Origin: CAYLHQ01 sp964628935
GTDB lineage: Bacteria; Acidobacteriota; Polarisedimenticolia; Polarisedimenticolales; DASRJG01
DNA length: 30,530 bases
Assembly: GCA_964628935.1 (NCBI GenBank)
Contig: CAZVOE010000028.1
Location: 1-30,530, forward strand
Direction of reading: 5' to 3'
How positions within the stretch are numbered: the first letter of the stretch is position 1; each line of letters opens with the position of its first letter. Shown in pieces: positions 23,031 through 30,003 of this stretch. Position numbers and translations under genes: made by a program. A model generated the notes under the pieces. It saw nothing but the letters and a program-made list of their open reading frames with translations. It was not told where the DNA came from and did not search any database.

Positions 23031-25313
23031 TCACGACGCCCGGCTTCGAGCCACGGTCGCACGCGCCGCGGCCAGAAGATCCCCGAGGTCGAACGGCTTG
23101 TGAACGAGGATCGCCCCGATCGTCCGCGCGACCCGCTCCGGCTCCGGGCTCACGGAATCCCCCGTGGTCAACACGATGCTCCCCGCAAGATGCGGCCGCA
23201 CACCGAGCAGTAGGCGGTGGAGCCGTTCGGCGCCGAGCCCGGCCATGTGCAGGTCGCACACGATCAGGTCGAACGACTCCACGCGGAGAAGGGACCGGGC
23301 GGCCACGGCGTCGTTCGCGACGAATGCCGCCGCCCCCTCGCGTTCGAACGCCTCCCGGACCAGGAGGGACACGCCGGGTTCGTCGTCCACGACGAGAACG
23401 CGACGCCCGCGGAGGCTCACGTCCGGACCAGGCCTGGGCGCCGCATCCGCAACCGAAGCGGCCGGGAGCCCGATCGGCAGGGTGACGACGAACTTCGCTC
23501 CACGGCCCGGCGCGCTCTCGACCTCGACCGAACCGCCGTGCGAGCGGACGGTGCCGTACACAAGGGACAGCCCGAGTCCCGTGCCTTCCCCCGGCGGTTT
23601 CGTCGTGAAGAAGGGGTCGAAAATCCGGTCTCTTAGGTCATCGGGGATGCCGGGCCCGTCGTCCCGGACCTCGATGACGACGGACGCCTCCCCTTTTCGC
23701 GCGGTTCGGATCGAGACGACGCCCGGGCTTCCCTTCGACCGGATCGCCTGGTGGGCGTTCGTGACGAGATTCACGAGGACCTGTTGGATCTCGTGCGGAT
23801 CGGCCTGGACCACCGGAAGCGATCGATCGAGGTCGGTCTCGACGCGGATGCCGTCCACGCGGAGCGGATAGGCGAGAAGGGCGAGGGTCGCCTCGACGAT
23901 CTCGTTCAGGACGACCGCCTTTCGCTCCGGCTCTTGTCGGCGGGCGAACCTCAGCAGGTTTCCCACGATGCGACGGCATCGATCGGCTTCCTCGTGAATC
24001 AGGCGGAGCCGTTTCTCGAGGCTGGGATGGTCCGGAGCCGCGCGTGCGATCTCCGCGAACCCGATGACGGTCGCGAGCGGATTGTTCAGTTCGTGCGCGA
24101 CCCCCGAGAGCATCCTCCCGAGGCTCGAAAGACGCTCCGACTGGGCGACCCTGGACTGGAGGCGCCGTACTTCGGTCACGTCGTCGGCGACGAGCACGGC
24201 GCCGACCGGGTGTTCCAGCGCATCGCGCACGGGGCTCACCGTGACGGAAAGGACACGACCGTGAGACAGCCGAACCTCCGGGTCGGTCACCGCCGGCCCC
24301 CCGCGAAGCACGGCGGTCACGGACGCCGAGACATCGAACGCACCGAGCGCGCGAACCGGCTCGAGCGGCGGGAGCGCGAGCGTCGAAGAGAGCGCTTCGG
24401 CGGCCCGGTTGCACCGGACCACGCGAGCGTCGGAATCGAGGAGCCAGACCGCCTGCGGCATCCCGTCGACGATCGCTCGGAACCGAACGTCGTCGTCCCG
24501 GGCGGAGGCCTCCATCCGATCCAGATGGAGCGTGAGGAGACCGGCGACCCCCTGGACGATGCGCCTTGCCCTGCGGTCGGGCTCCGCCGTGAGGACCGCG
24601 GCGAAGACCACGCGCGCCGAGCCCCGGGCCCCGACCGGGACGATGAGAGTGTCCGGCGCGGAGTCGCCGGCGCGCGGCGGCAACTCCGGATCGAACCCGG
24701 GAGCGGGGACGACGGAGATTCGGGGGGCTTCGACGGCCCTCTCCTCGGGAACCACTCGGGCGCGCGCGACGATGTCGTGAATGGCCCCTCGCATGCCCGG
24801 CCGGAAGACGACCCACCTCGAGGGCTCGCGTCCGAGGGGACGCTCGACGAACCCGCAAGCGTCGAGGCCGACGCGCTCATGAAGGGTGCGGGAGACCGCG
24901 GCGAGAAGCTCCGACGCGTCCCGCGCCGCCGCGAGTTCCTGGCCGAGCGCGAGGAATGCCTCGACGTCCCTGCCGTGCTCGGCCGCCCGGAGGTTGGCCC
25001 GGCGAACCTCGTCCCGGGCGGCCTCCCAGACGGCGAGTGCCTCTGCGCCCGCGCGGGCCATCTGCCGAAGCCGCTCCTCGTCGGCCGCGGCGCCGAACGC
25101 CCCCACCCGAAATCGGTCGAGGGTCACCGTCGCCTGCGCAGTTGCGGCGTCCGCCTCGTCACCTTCCAAGAGCCGGAGATCGCATCCGCATGCGGAGGCG
25201 ACGGCGGCGAGGACCTCCTCGGGCGAGCTGGCGCGGACCACCCGCCGCCAGGCGACCCGCCGCTCGGGTGTGCCGGATCGGGCCGGCATCTCCGGTGGGG
25301 GAGTTCGGATCAA
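23031..25313 (-). CDS. Hybrid sensor histidine kinase with C-terminal receiver
   Basis: A protein of about 760 residues without membrane helices. Order: an N-terminal helical region; a GAF-like domain (about 125-270); a PAS domain (about 280-395, DGMPQAVWLLDSDARVVRCN); HisKA with the phosphorylated His near 413 in GVAHELNNPLATVIGFAE; HATPase with its N box (NLVTNAHQAIRSKG), G1 (DDGPGIPDD), F box (FDPFFTTK) and G2 (GTGLGLSL); then a receiver (about 635-755) with the acceptor Asp in LIVCDLHMAG and the conserved Lys in VHKPF. A soluble hybrid kinase like this may sense a cytoplasmic signal and pass phosphate to a separate regulator. The frame opens with TTG at 25313; ATG at 25289 is a possible alternative. 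It is followed tightly by selB. Confidence 0.92.
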   Translation of the reverse strand: MIRTPPPEMPARSGTPERRVAWRRVVRASSPEEVLAAVASACGCDLRLLEGDEADAATAQATVTLDRFRVGAFGAAADEERLRQMARAGAEALAVWEAARDEVRRANLRAAEHGRDVEAFLALGQELAAARDASELLAAVSRTLHERVGLDACGFVERPLGREPSRWVVFRPGMRGAIHDIVARARVVPEERAVEAPRISVVPAPGFDPELPPRAGDSAPDTLIVPVGARGSARVVFAAVLTAEPDRRARRIVQGVAGLLTLHLDRMEASARDDDVRFRAIVDGMPQAVWLLDSDARVVRCNRAAEALSSTLALPPLEPVRALGAFDVSASVTAVLRGGPAVTDPEVRLSHGRVLSVTVSPVRDALEHPVGAVLVADDVTEVRRLQSRVAQSERLSSLGRMLSGVAHELNNPLATVIGFAEIARAAPDHPSLEKRLRLIHEEADRCRRIVGNLLRFARRQEPERKAVVLNEIVEATLALLAYPLRVDGIRVETDLDRSLPVVQADPHEIQQVLVNLVTNAHQAIRSKGSPGVVSIRTARKGEASVVIEVRDDGPGIPDDLRDRIFDPFFTTKPPGEGTGLGLSLVYGTVRSHGGSVEVESAPGRGAKFVVTLPIGLPAASVADAAPRPGPDVSLRGRRVLVVDDEPGVSLLVREAFEREGAAAFVANDAVAARSLLRVESFDLIVCDLHMAGLGAERLHRLLLGVRPHLAGSIVLTTGDSVSPEPERVARTIGAILVHKPFDLGDLLAAARATVARSRAS

Positions 25314-25403
25314 GGGGGACTCCCGCCGCCGCGAACGGACGTCGGCGTCGCGGCGGACCAGGAGGGAGTCTACGGGATCGCCGACCGGTCAATCCACCGG
25401 GCG

Positions 25404-26312
25404 TCAGCGCTCTCGCCGATCGGGATCGTCCGCCTCCACGCGCTGGAGGGGGAACGGTCGTTTCGAAGGAGATTTCACGGTACGGCGGCGCGCGAACACC
25501 TTCCGGAGTCGGGCCTTCGCTTGGCACTCGATCTGGCGAACCCGCTCGCGGCTGATCCCCATCTTCTCGCCGATCTCCTTGAGGGTCAGCGGCTGGCCGC
25601 CGCTGAGGCCGAACCGGTAACCGATGACCGTTCGCTCCTGGGCCGTGAGATGGGACAGGGCCTCTCCGACGAGCGAGTTCGACTCGCGGTGGATGAGGTC
25701 CTGCTCGGGGCTCGTGCAAGCGGTGTCGACGAGGTAGTCCGAGATCGGCTTGTCTTTCTCGCGGCCGACCTTGTCGTCGAGGCTCACCTCGCGGACGCTC
25801 AACTGGAGGGTTTGGTCGATCTTGTTGACGCTTTTCGAAAGTCGTTCCGAGATCTCGGTCCGCTCGGGGGCGCGACCGAGATCTCGGCGCAGCGACGTCT
25901 CCGCCTCGCGGATCTCTCGCACCTTCTTCATCTGGTAGTTCGGGACCCGGACCAGGCTCGAGTGCTCGGACAGCGCCTTCAGGATCGACTTCCGGATCCA
26001 CCAGATCGCATAGGTGATGAATTTCGTGCCCTTCGACGCGTCGTACCGGCGCGCGGCCTCGATCAAGCCGATGTTCCCCTCGTTGAGCAGGTCTTCGAAG
26101 GGAAGCCCGAGGTTGCGGTACTCGCTCGCGACCTTGACGACGAAGCTCAGGTTCGACTCGATCAGCTCGTGGAGAGCCTCCTGCCGGCCGGACTTCACGC
26201 GCCGCGCGAGGCGCATCTCCTCTTCCTTCGTCAGGAGCGGGTACTCGCGAATTTCCGCGAAGTACCGTGAGAGAACGGAGCCGCGGTCACTGGAGGCGGA
26301 TTCCGACGCCAT
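25404..26312 (-). CDS. RNA polymerase sigma factor, sigma70 family (RpoD/RpoS-like)
   Basis: A 302-residue group 2-type sigma factor lacking region 1.1. Visible parts are region 1.2 (about 12-45, SVLSRYFAEIREYPLLTKEEE), region 2 (about 48-120) with DLLNEGNIGLIEAARRYD and FITYAIWWIRKSI, region 3 (about 125-205), and region 4 (about 225-285) with the helix-turn-helix LTLKEIGEKMGISRERVRQIE. All recognition parts are intact, so it should read consensus-type -10/-35 promoters. The ATG at 26312 follows GGGGAG by six bases and overlaps the stop of a small upstream frame (TGATG). A TTGACA/TAAACT promoter lies 276 bases upstream, so the mRNA has a long leader. The hybrid kinase follows after 90 bases. 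Confidence 0.93.
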   Translation of the reverse strand: MASESASSDRGSVLSRYFAEIREYPLLTKEEEMRLARRVKSGRQEALHELIESNLSFVVKVASEYRNLGLPFEDLLNEGNIGLIEAARRYDASKGTKFITYAIWWIRKSILKALSEHSSLVRVPNYQMKKVREIREAETSLRRDLGRAPERTEISERLSKSVNKIDQTLQLSVREVSLDDKVGREKDKPISDYLVDTACTSPEQDLIHRESNSLVGEALSHLTAQERTVIGYRFGLSGGQPLTLKEIGEKMGISRERVRQIECQAKARLRKVFARRRTVKSPSKRPFPLQRVEADDPDRRER

Positions 26313-26500
26313 CAGCGCTCCCCGGGTGCGAATGCGCGTGCGGACGCGCCGGAAAGTCTCGAAAAACCGTCTTGACAGACCCTGGGACTGGCCGTAGCTT
26401 TGGAGCCCGCAAGTCTCGCAATCGCTGCGGCTTGCGGAGCGATGGGGGTGCCTTCGAGGGGGCCGCGCCTCCCATCGGGGTTCAGCGGGACGGTCTCCAC
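26312..26500 (-). CDS. Possible leader ORF of the sigma factor
   Basis: A 62-codon frame inside the sigma-factor leader. It has a GTG start with an excellent GAGGAGGAGG Shine-Dalgarno three to six bases upstream, and its stop overlaps the sigma start codon as TGATG, the layout of translational coupling. The peptide (beginning METVPLNPDGRRG) has no recognised motif and is rich in Ala, Arg and Pro, so it may matter for the act of translation rather than as a protein. Confidence is limited because any short frame in GC-rich DNA can arise by chance. Confidence 0.35.
   Translation of the reverse strand: METVPLNPDGRRGPLEGTPIAPQAAAIARLAGSKATASPRVCQDGFSRLSGASARAFAPGER
26372..26400 (+). promoter_or_regulatory. 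Consensus promoter facing the sigma-factor leader
   Basis: Plus strand: TTGACA (26372-26377), 17-base spacer, TAGCTT (26395-26400). A transcript starting near 26407 would run toward the XRE gene and be antisense to the sigma-factor leader for about 175 bases. Confidence 0.6.
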
Positions 26501-26581
26501 ACGCCTCCTCCTCGACCCGGGGCCACGCGCCGGTCACGGGTCGTGCCCGACCGCGCGGCCTGTTTTCGGTATCCCCCGATG
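26407..26581. other. Structured divergent leader region
   Basis: The overlap of the two predicted opposing transcripts. It contains several inverted repeats: CCGCAAG/CTTGCGG (26407-26413 with 26431-26437, with CGCA/TGCG inside), GATGGG/CCCATC (26441-26446 with 26471-26476), and a long bulged hairpin at 26522-26559. Read on either strand, these would give a highly folded RNA. A regulated leader or small RNA is possible; I could not match it to 6S RNA or another known class. Confidence 0.45.
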
Positions 26582-26587
26582 CGGGTG

Positions 26588-26616
26588 AGTTTATGTGGCG
26601 CACGAAGGGGTGTCAA
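26588..26616 (-). promoter_or_regulatory. Consensus promoter of the sigma factor
   Basis: Minus strand: TTGACA (26616-26611), 17-base spacer, TAAACT (26593-26588). A perfect -35 and near-perfect -10 predict transcription from about 26581 and a 269-base leader. Confidence 0.75.
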
Positions 26617-26688
26617 GAGCGGAATCGGTAAGAAACCCGCGCCGTCAAAGGGTTTTCGGCCTATTCCGTTCTGGCAAGGAGCGGCGAC

Positions 26689-27045
26689 ATGGGCCCTCGA
26701 CAAGGACGTCGGAGGCAGACGCTCTTCGTGGGGGAAAAGATTCGTACCCTGCGGAAGGAACGCCTCCTCACGCAGTCGGAGTTGGCCCAGCGGATCGGTG
26801 TGCAGCAGTCCGACCTCTGCCGCATGGAGAACGGCGAGTACAAGGTCTCCCTCGAGACCCTTTTCAAGATCCTCGGGGTCTTCGGGATGGAGATCGGGGA
26901 CTTTTTCCGCGACCCGGATCGTCGGCCGACCGCGCAGGAGCAGGACGAAGAGCTGATCCGGTTGTTCCGACGCCTCGACGACGCCGCCCGGAACGAAGTC
27001 CTCGAGTTCCTTCGGTTTCGTTCGTCCCGTTCCGGAACGGAGTGA
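26689..27045 (+). CDS. XRE-family transcriptional regulator
   Basis: A 118-residue protein with a Cro/C1-type helix-turn-helix (about 14-68): VGEKIRTLRKERLLTQSELAQRIGVQQSDLCRMENGEYKVSLETLFKILGVFG. The recognition helix and the conserved E-N-G-x-Y-x-V turn are clear. The C-terminal part is a charged helix (about 80-115), suited to dimerisation. It has no metal, ligand or peptidase domain. AAGGAG precedes the ATG at 26689 by eight bases. It heads a three-gene operon with overlapping starts and probably regulates it or senses the state of its products; targets are unknown. Confidence 0.9.
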   Translation: MGPRQGRRRQTLFVGEKIRTLRKERLLTQSELAQRIGVQQSDLCRMENGEYKVSLETLFKILGVFGMEIGDFFRDPDRRPTAQEQDEELIRLFRRLDDAARNEVLEFLRFRSSRSGTE

Positions 27046-27989
27046 GTCCCTTGTCGCGTCCCCGGGATCTCCCTCCCGACGACCCCGTCGCCCGCGCGCG
27101 GCTCGAAGTCGCACGGTTGAGTCGCGAGGGGGGGGAATGCATGCGACGCGGCGACTTCGCGGAGGCTCGGGCCCGTTACGCCTCGGCGCTCGAGCGGGCG
27201 CGGGCCCACGGACTTCGCGGCGACACCGACCGAGCCGAGCTCAACCTCGCGATGGCCCGCCTCGAGTGCGGCGAGATCAAGGCGGCCGAGGAGGGACTGC
27301 GAGAGATCCACCTGCGCACCTCCGATCCGCGCGTCGCCTTCACCGCCGCCTATCACCTCGCGTCGAGTTTGAGACGGCAGGGACGCTACGATCGGGCGTC
27401 CCGGTATGCCGCCCGCGCGCTCGAGCGTGCGGAAATCCTCGGCGATCCCGATGCCCTGGCCCCGATCCACAACCTGCTCGGGAATCTCCTGCTCGCCCGC
27501 TCGTACCCCGTCGACGCGCTACGGGAGTACGAGATCGCGCTCTCGATTCGGGAATCCCAGGCGGGTGACACCCGCTGGTCGCGAGCGCTCTTGCTCGACA
27601 ACATCGGGTATTGCCTCGTCCTCCAGGGCCGCACCGAGGAAGGTGTCGGGAGCATCCGGGCCGCGCTCGCGCTCGCCGAAGCGATCGGCGACCGCCGTTG
27701 CGTCGCCGAATGCCATCAGGACCTGTGCTACGCCCTGCTGCTCACCGGCGATCTCTCGCAAGCGGAGGTCCACGGACGCGCCGCCCTCGAGCTCGCGCTC
27801 CGACACCGGTACGCCGATGTCGAAGAGAATTGCCACTACATGCTCGGCGAGATCGGATCTCGCACCGGCGATCTCGAGAGCCGGAACGACCACTTCGACG
27901 CCTTGCAGCGAAACCACCCGGAGATTCCGTTCCTCCGGGATTTCCTGTGCACGGTCGACGTGACCGGCATGATCACGCTGAAACGATGA
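27042..27989 (+). CDS. TPR-repeat protein
   Basis: A 315-residue soluble protein made of about seven tetratricopeptide-like helix pairs, for example EGGECMRRGDFAEARARYASALERA (about 28-52), AYHLASSLRRQGRYDRASRYAARALERAE (about 105-133) and ALLLDNIGYCLVLQGRTEEGVGSIRAAL (about 185-212). The spacing of G, Y/F and A residues is typical. There is no signal peptide or membrane helix. The arrangement resembles the TPR sensor parts of regulators that pair with XRE-type domains, but here the DNA-binding part is a separate protein. The GTG start overlaps the XRE stop (GTGA) and its own stop overlaps the next start (ATGA). Confidence 0.85.
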   Translation: MSPLSRPRDLPPDDPVARARLEVARLSREGGECMRRGDFAEARARYASALERARAHGLRGDTDRAELNLAMARLECGEIKAAEEGLREIHLRTSDPRVAFTAAYHLASSLRRQGRYDRASRYAARALERAEILGDPDALAPIHNLLGNLLLARSYPVDALREYEIALSIRESQAGDTRWSRALLLDNIGYCLVLQGRTEEGVGSIRAALALAEAIGDRRCVAECHQDLCYALLLTGDLSQAEVHGRAALELALRHRYADVEENCHYMLGEIGSRTGDLESRNDHFDALQRNHPEIPFLRDFLCTVDVTGMITLKR

Positions 27990-28912
27990 GCGCCCTCTCG
28001 AAGCGAAGCGCCTATCTGGGAGCCGCCGCGCTCGTCGCGACGGTCGTTTCCGGACCGGCTCGAGCGGGCGACCTCCAGCTGATCGCCGCGGACGGGACGG
28101 TGCATCGGATCTTGGTGTCGTCGTGGACCGCGCCGGGCGGCGCCGCCGGCACGACGGTCCGGCATCAGATTCAAGGCGCCACCGGCGCGAAACAGACGAT
28201 CACGGTGCCGGGGACGGAAGACGCCGCGATCGAGCGTTCCCCCGCCCTGGGGATCGACCGCGTCGACGGTTCCCTCGTCCTCGTCTGGGTGCGCGAAGAG
28301 GCCGGTTCGACCCACCTCCGGATCGCCCGTTGGGTGAAGGGAGCATGGACCGCGTCCACGGCGCTCGACGGCCCGCGGGCGGGGTCGAGCTCCCCCAGTC
28401 TCTGGGTCGGAGAGGATTGGATCCACGTCGCGTGGAGCGAGAGTACGGGGCAGGGGCCCACGTTCTGGCGAGCGGTCTACGCGAAAGACGCGTTCGGGAG
28501 GGCCTTCGGTCCCGAATCGATGACGACCGACGTTCCGCTGGTCCCCGCCGCGGCGGCCGAGGCGCCAGGCGCCTCGATGCCCGAGGGGATCGACGCGTAC
28601 TTCACGTACACCTCTCCGGGCCCGTCGACGAACGATCCGGGGCGGATGTACGTGTGGGGGATCCGCGACGAACCGGTGCCGATCGGGTACGCGGAGGGGA
28701 CCGAGATCGCGACGCTCGGCAGCGACACGCGGGACAGCGGCGCGCGGACGTTCGGTTCCTCGTTGACGCTCTGGTACCACACCGGAGACCGGTTCTTCTA
28801 CAGATCGCGCACCGCGGGCGTCTGGGGAGCCATCCGGATGGTCGTGCTCGACGCGCAGACGACTCCGGAGGCGGCGCGCCTGCAGGTCGACGAGATGCTC
28901 CGCCGGCGCTGA
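27986..28912 (+). CDS. Secreted protein, possible beta-propeller
   Basis: A 308-residue exported protein with a signal peptide (1-27, ending GPARA). The mature part is beta-rich with repeated short strands and tryptophans: LVLVWVREEAGSTHLRIARW, SPSLWVGEDWIHVAWSES, and FWRAVYAKD, in the style of WD40- or sialidase-like blades that alternate 'measured value' and 'is it so' strands. No Asp-box or catalytic motif is evident, so it may be a binding protein. I do not recognise the family. The ATG at 27986 overlaps the TPR stop by four bases. The gene ends four bases from the convergent rhomboid gene. Confidence 0.78.
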   Translation: MSALSKRSAYLGAAALVATVVSGPARAGDLQLIAADGTVHRILVSSWTAPGGAAGTTVRHQIQGATGAKQTITVPGTEDAAIERSPALGIDRVDGSLVLVWVREEAGSTHLRIARWVKGAWTASTALDGPRAGSSSPSLWVGEDWIHVAWSESTGQGPTFWRAVYAKDAFGRAFGPESMTTDVPLVPAAAAEAPGASMPEGIDAYFTYTSPGPSTNDPGRMYVWGIRDEPVPIGYAEGTEIATLGSDTRDSGARTFGSSLTLWYHTGDRFFYRSRTAGVWGAIRMVVLDAQTTPEAARLQVDEMLRRR

Positions 28913-28934
28913 CCGCTCAGTGGATCCAGCGGTC
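28911..28934. other. Inverted repeat at a convergent gene junction
   Basis: GACCGCT (28911-28917) and AGCGGTC (28928-28934) form a perfect 7-base stem over both stop codons. No T run follows on either side, so it is at best a weak bidirectional terminator. Confidence 0.4.
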
Positions 28935-29654
28935 GTCGTCGCGGCGCGGCGTCACCTTCAAGCGGCGGCGTCGGATCCGGAAGCGCAGTTCGCGGAAAAG
29001 GTCGCCGACCCTCCATGCGCGCTTGAGCGCGATCCATCCGACCACCATGCCGCCGAGGTGGGCGATGTGCGAGATCCCCCCGTCGGGACGGCTCAGGTTC
29101 GACAGGAACGCGATCGCGAAGAGGACGACGGCGAGCGTCCGGGCCCGCATCGGGAAAATCATCATGAAGAGAATGACCCGCTCCGCGAAGATCATCCCGT
29201 AAGCGAGAATGAGCCCGTACACCGCGCCGGACGCGCCGACGGTCGGTGCCGGCGGGCCGCCGCGAAGGAGTCCCTGGACGAGGACGAAGACCCCCGCGCC
29301 GATCCCGCACAGGAGGAAGTAGCCCGCGTACCGGCGGGATCCCCAATGCCGCTCGAGCTCCCCGCCGATCATCCACATCATCAGGAGATTGAAGAGGAGG
29401 TGGAAGAGGTCGTAGCTCGAGTGGAGGAACATGTACGTGAACGGCTGCCAGACGAACCCGTGGAGGACCCGTTCCGGCACCAGTCCGAACGCCCAGGACA
29501 GGTCGAACCCCAGGGCGAGCCGGAGGATCAGTTGCACTCCCCAGACCGCGCCGCACGCGATCATGAGCCCGCGGTTCGCTGGCGTGACCTGCGGGACCCC
29601 TCCGAACCCTCCTGCCCCGTAGGGCCGAAAGGGGGGCGTACGGTAGTAGCCCAT
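28917..29654 (-). CDS. Rhomboid-family intramembrane serine protease
   Basis: A 245-residue membrane protein with six predicted helices. Visible motifs are FTYMFLHSSYDLFHLLFN (the HxxN-like region after the L1 loop), the catalytic GASGAVYG with Ser142, and HIAHLGG with the catalytic His199. All parts of the Ser-His dyad are intact. Rhomboids cleave membrane helices of substrate proteins; the substrate here is unknown. Length is normal. A Tyr/Gly/Pro-rich cytoplasmic start precedes the first helix, and a basic tail follows the last. GGAGG precedes the ATG at 29654 by 13 bases, with GGGGA closer. It is probably cotranscribed with the upstream membrane gene (20-base gap). Confidence 0.93.
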   Translation of the reverse strand: MGYYRTPPFRPYGAGGFGGVPQVTPANRGLMIACGAVWGVQLILRLALGFDLSWAFGLVPERVLHGFVWQPFTYMFLHSSYDLFHLLFNLLMMWMIGGELERHWGSRRYAGYFLLCGIGAGVFVLVQGLLRGGPPAPTVGASGAVYGLILAYGMIFAERVILFMMIFPMRARTLAVVLFAIAFLSNLSRPDGGISHIAHLGGMVVGWIALKRAWRVGDLFRELRFRIRRRRLKVTPRRDDDRWIH

Positions 29655-29674
29655 GCGTTTCCCCGTTCCTCCGC

Positions 29675-29932
29675 TCAGAAGGGCACGCTCGGCGCGCGCC
29701 CCCTTATGGCCACTGCGATCACGAATACGGCGGCGAGTAGGATCACCGAGATTCCGACGAGCAGCACCCCGATCGCCCAGACCCAGCGGAGCGCCCCGTG
29801 ACGGCTCCGGAGACCCTCCTCGATGAGGACGTCGTAGAGCCTCCGTCCCGTGAGCATCAGCGCGATCGCGATCCCGGCCGCGACCCCGAACAGGGCGGGC
29901 ACGGGCACGTCGCGCCCCGCGAAGACGACCAT
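29675..29932 (-). CDS. Small membrane protein, start uncertain
   Basis: A membrane protein of at least 85 residues with helices at about 10-26 and 50-74 of the conservative version. The start is a problem: ATG at 29932 cuts into a hydrophobic stretch (WWIAAAALLSPMVVFAG) that looks like a complete first membrane helix. The next in-frame ATG (30190) would overlap most of the upstream gene, and no in-frame GTG or TTG lies between. A rare start (such as ATA or ATC near 30000), or reinitiation after the upstream stop at 30004, would explain this. No family recognised. It precedes the rhomboid gene closely. Confidence 0.6.
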   Translation of the reverse strand: MVVFAGRDVPVPALFGVAAGIAIALMLTGRRLYDVLIEEGLRSRHGALRWVWAIGVLLVGISVILLAAVFVIAVAIRGRAPSVPF

Positions 29933-30003
29933 CGGCGAGAGGAGGGCGGCGGCGGCGATCCACCAGACGGCCTCCGTCCACGGCGAGGCGGCGCGGGGGC
30001 GGC

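Noticed and set aside
21965..23485. 506-codon plus-strand frame opposite selB and the kinase
   Set aside because: Antisense to two genes with full catalytic motifs; composition is not protein-like.
23751..26270. 839-codon plus-strand frame opposite the kinase and sigma genes
   Set aside because: Antisense shadow rich in Arg, Asp and Glu; crosses two unrelated genes and their gap.
26407..26575. 6S RNA
   Set aside because: Promoter distance and length would fit, but local hairpins conflict with the single long 6S rod and I could not find its central bubble.
26404..26603. In-frame N-terminal extension of the sigma factor
   Set aside because: Its ATG at 26603 lies within the promoter, ahead of the predicted transcription start; the ATG at 26312 has a good Shine-Dalgarno and matches the family start.
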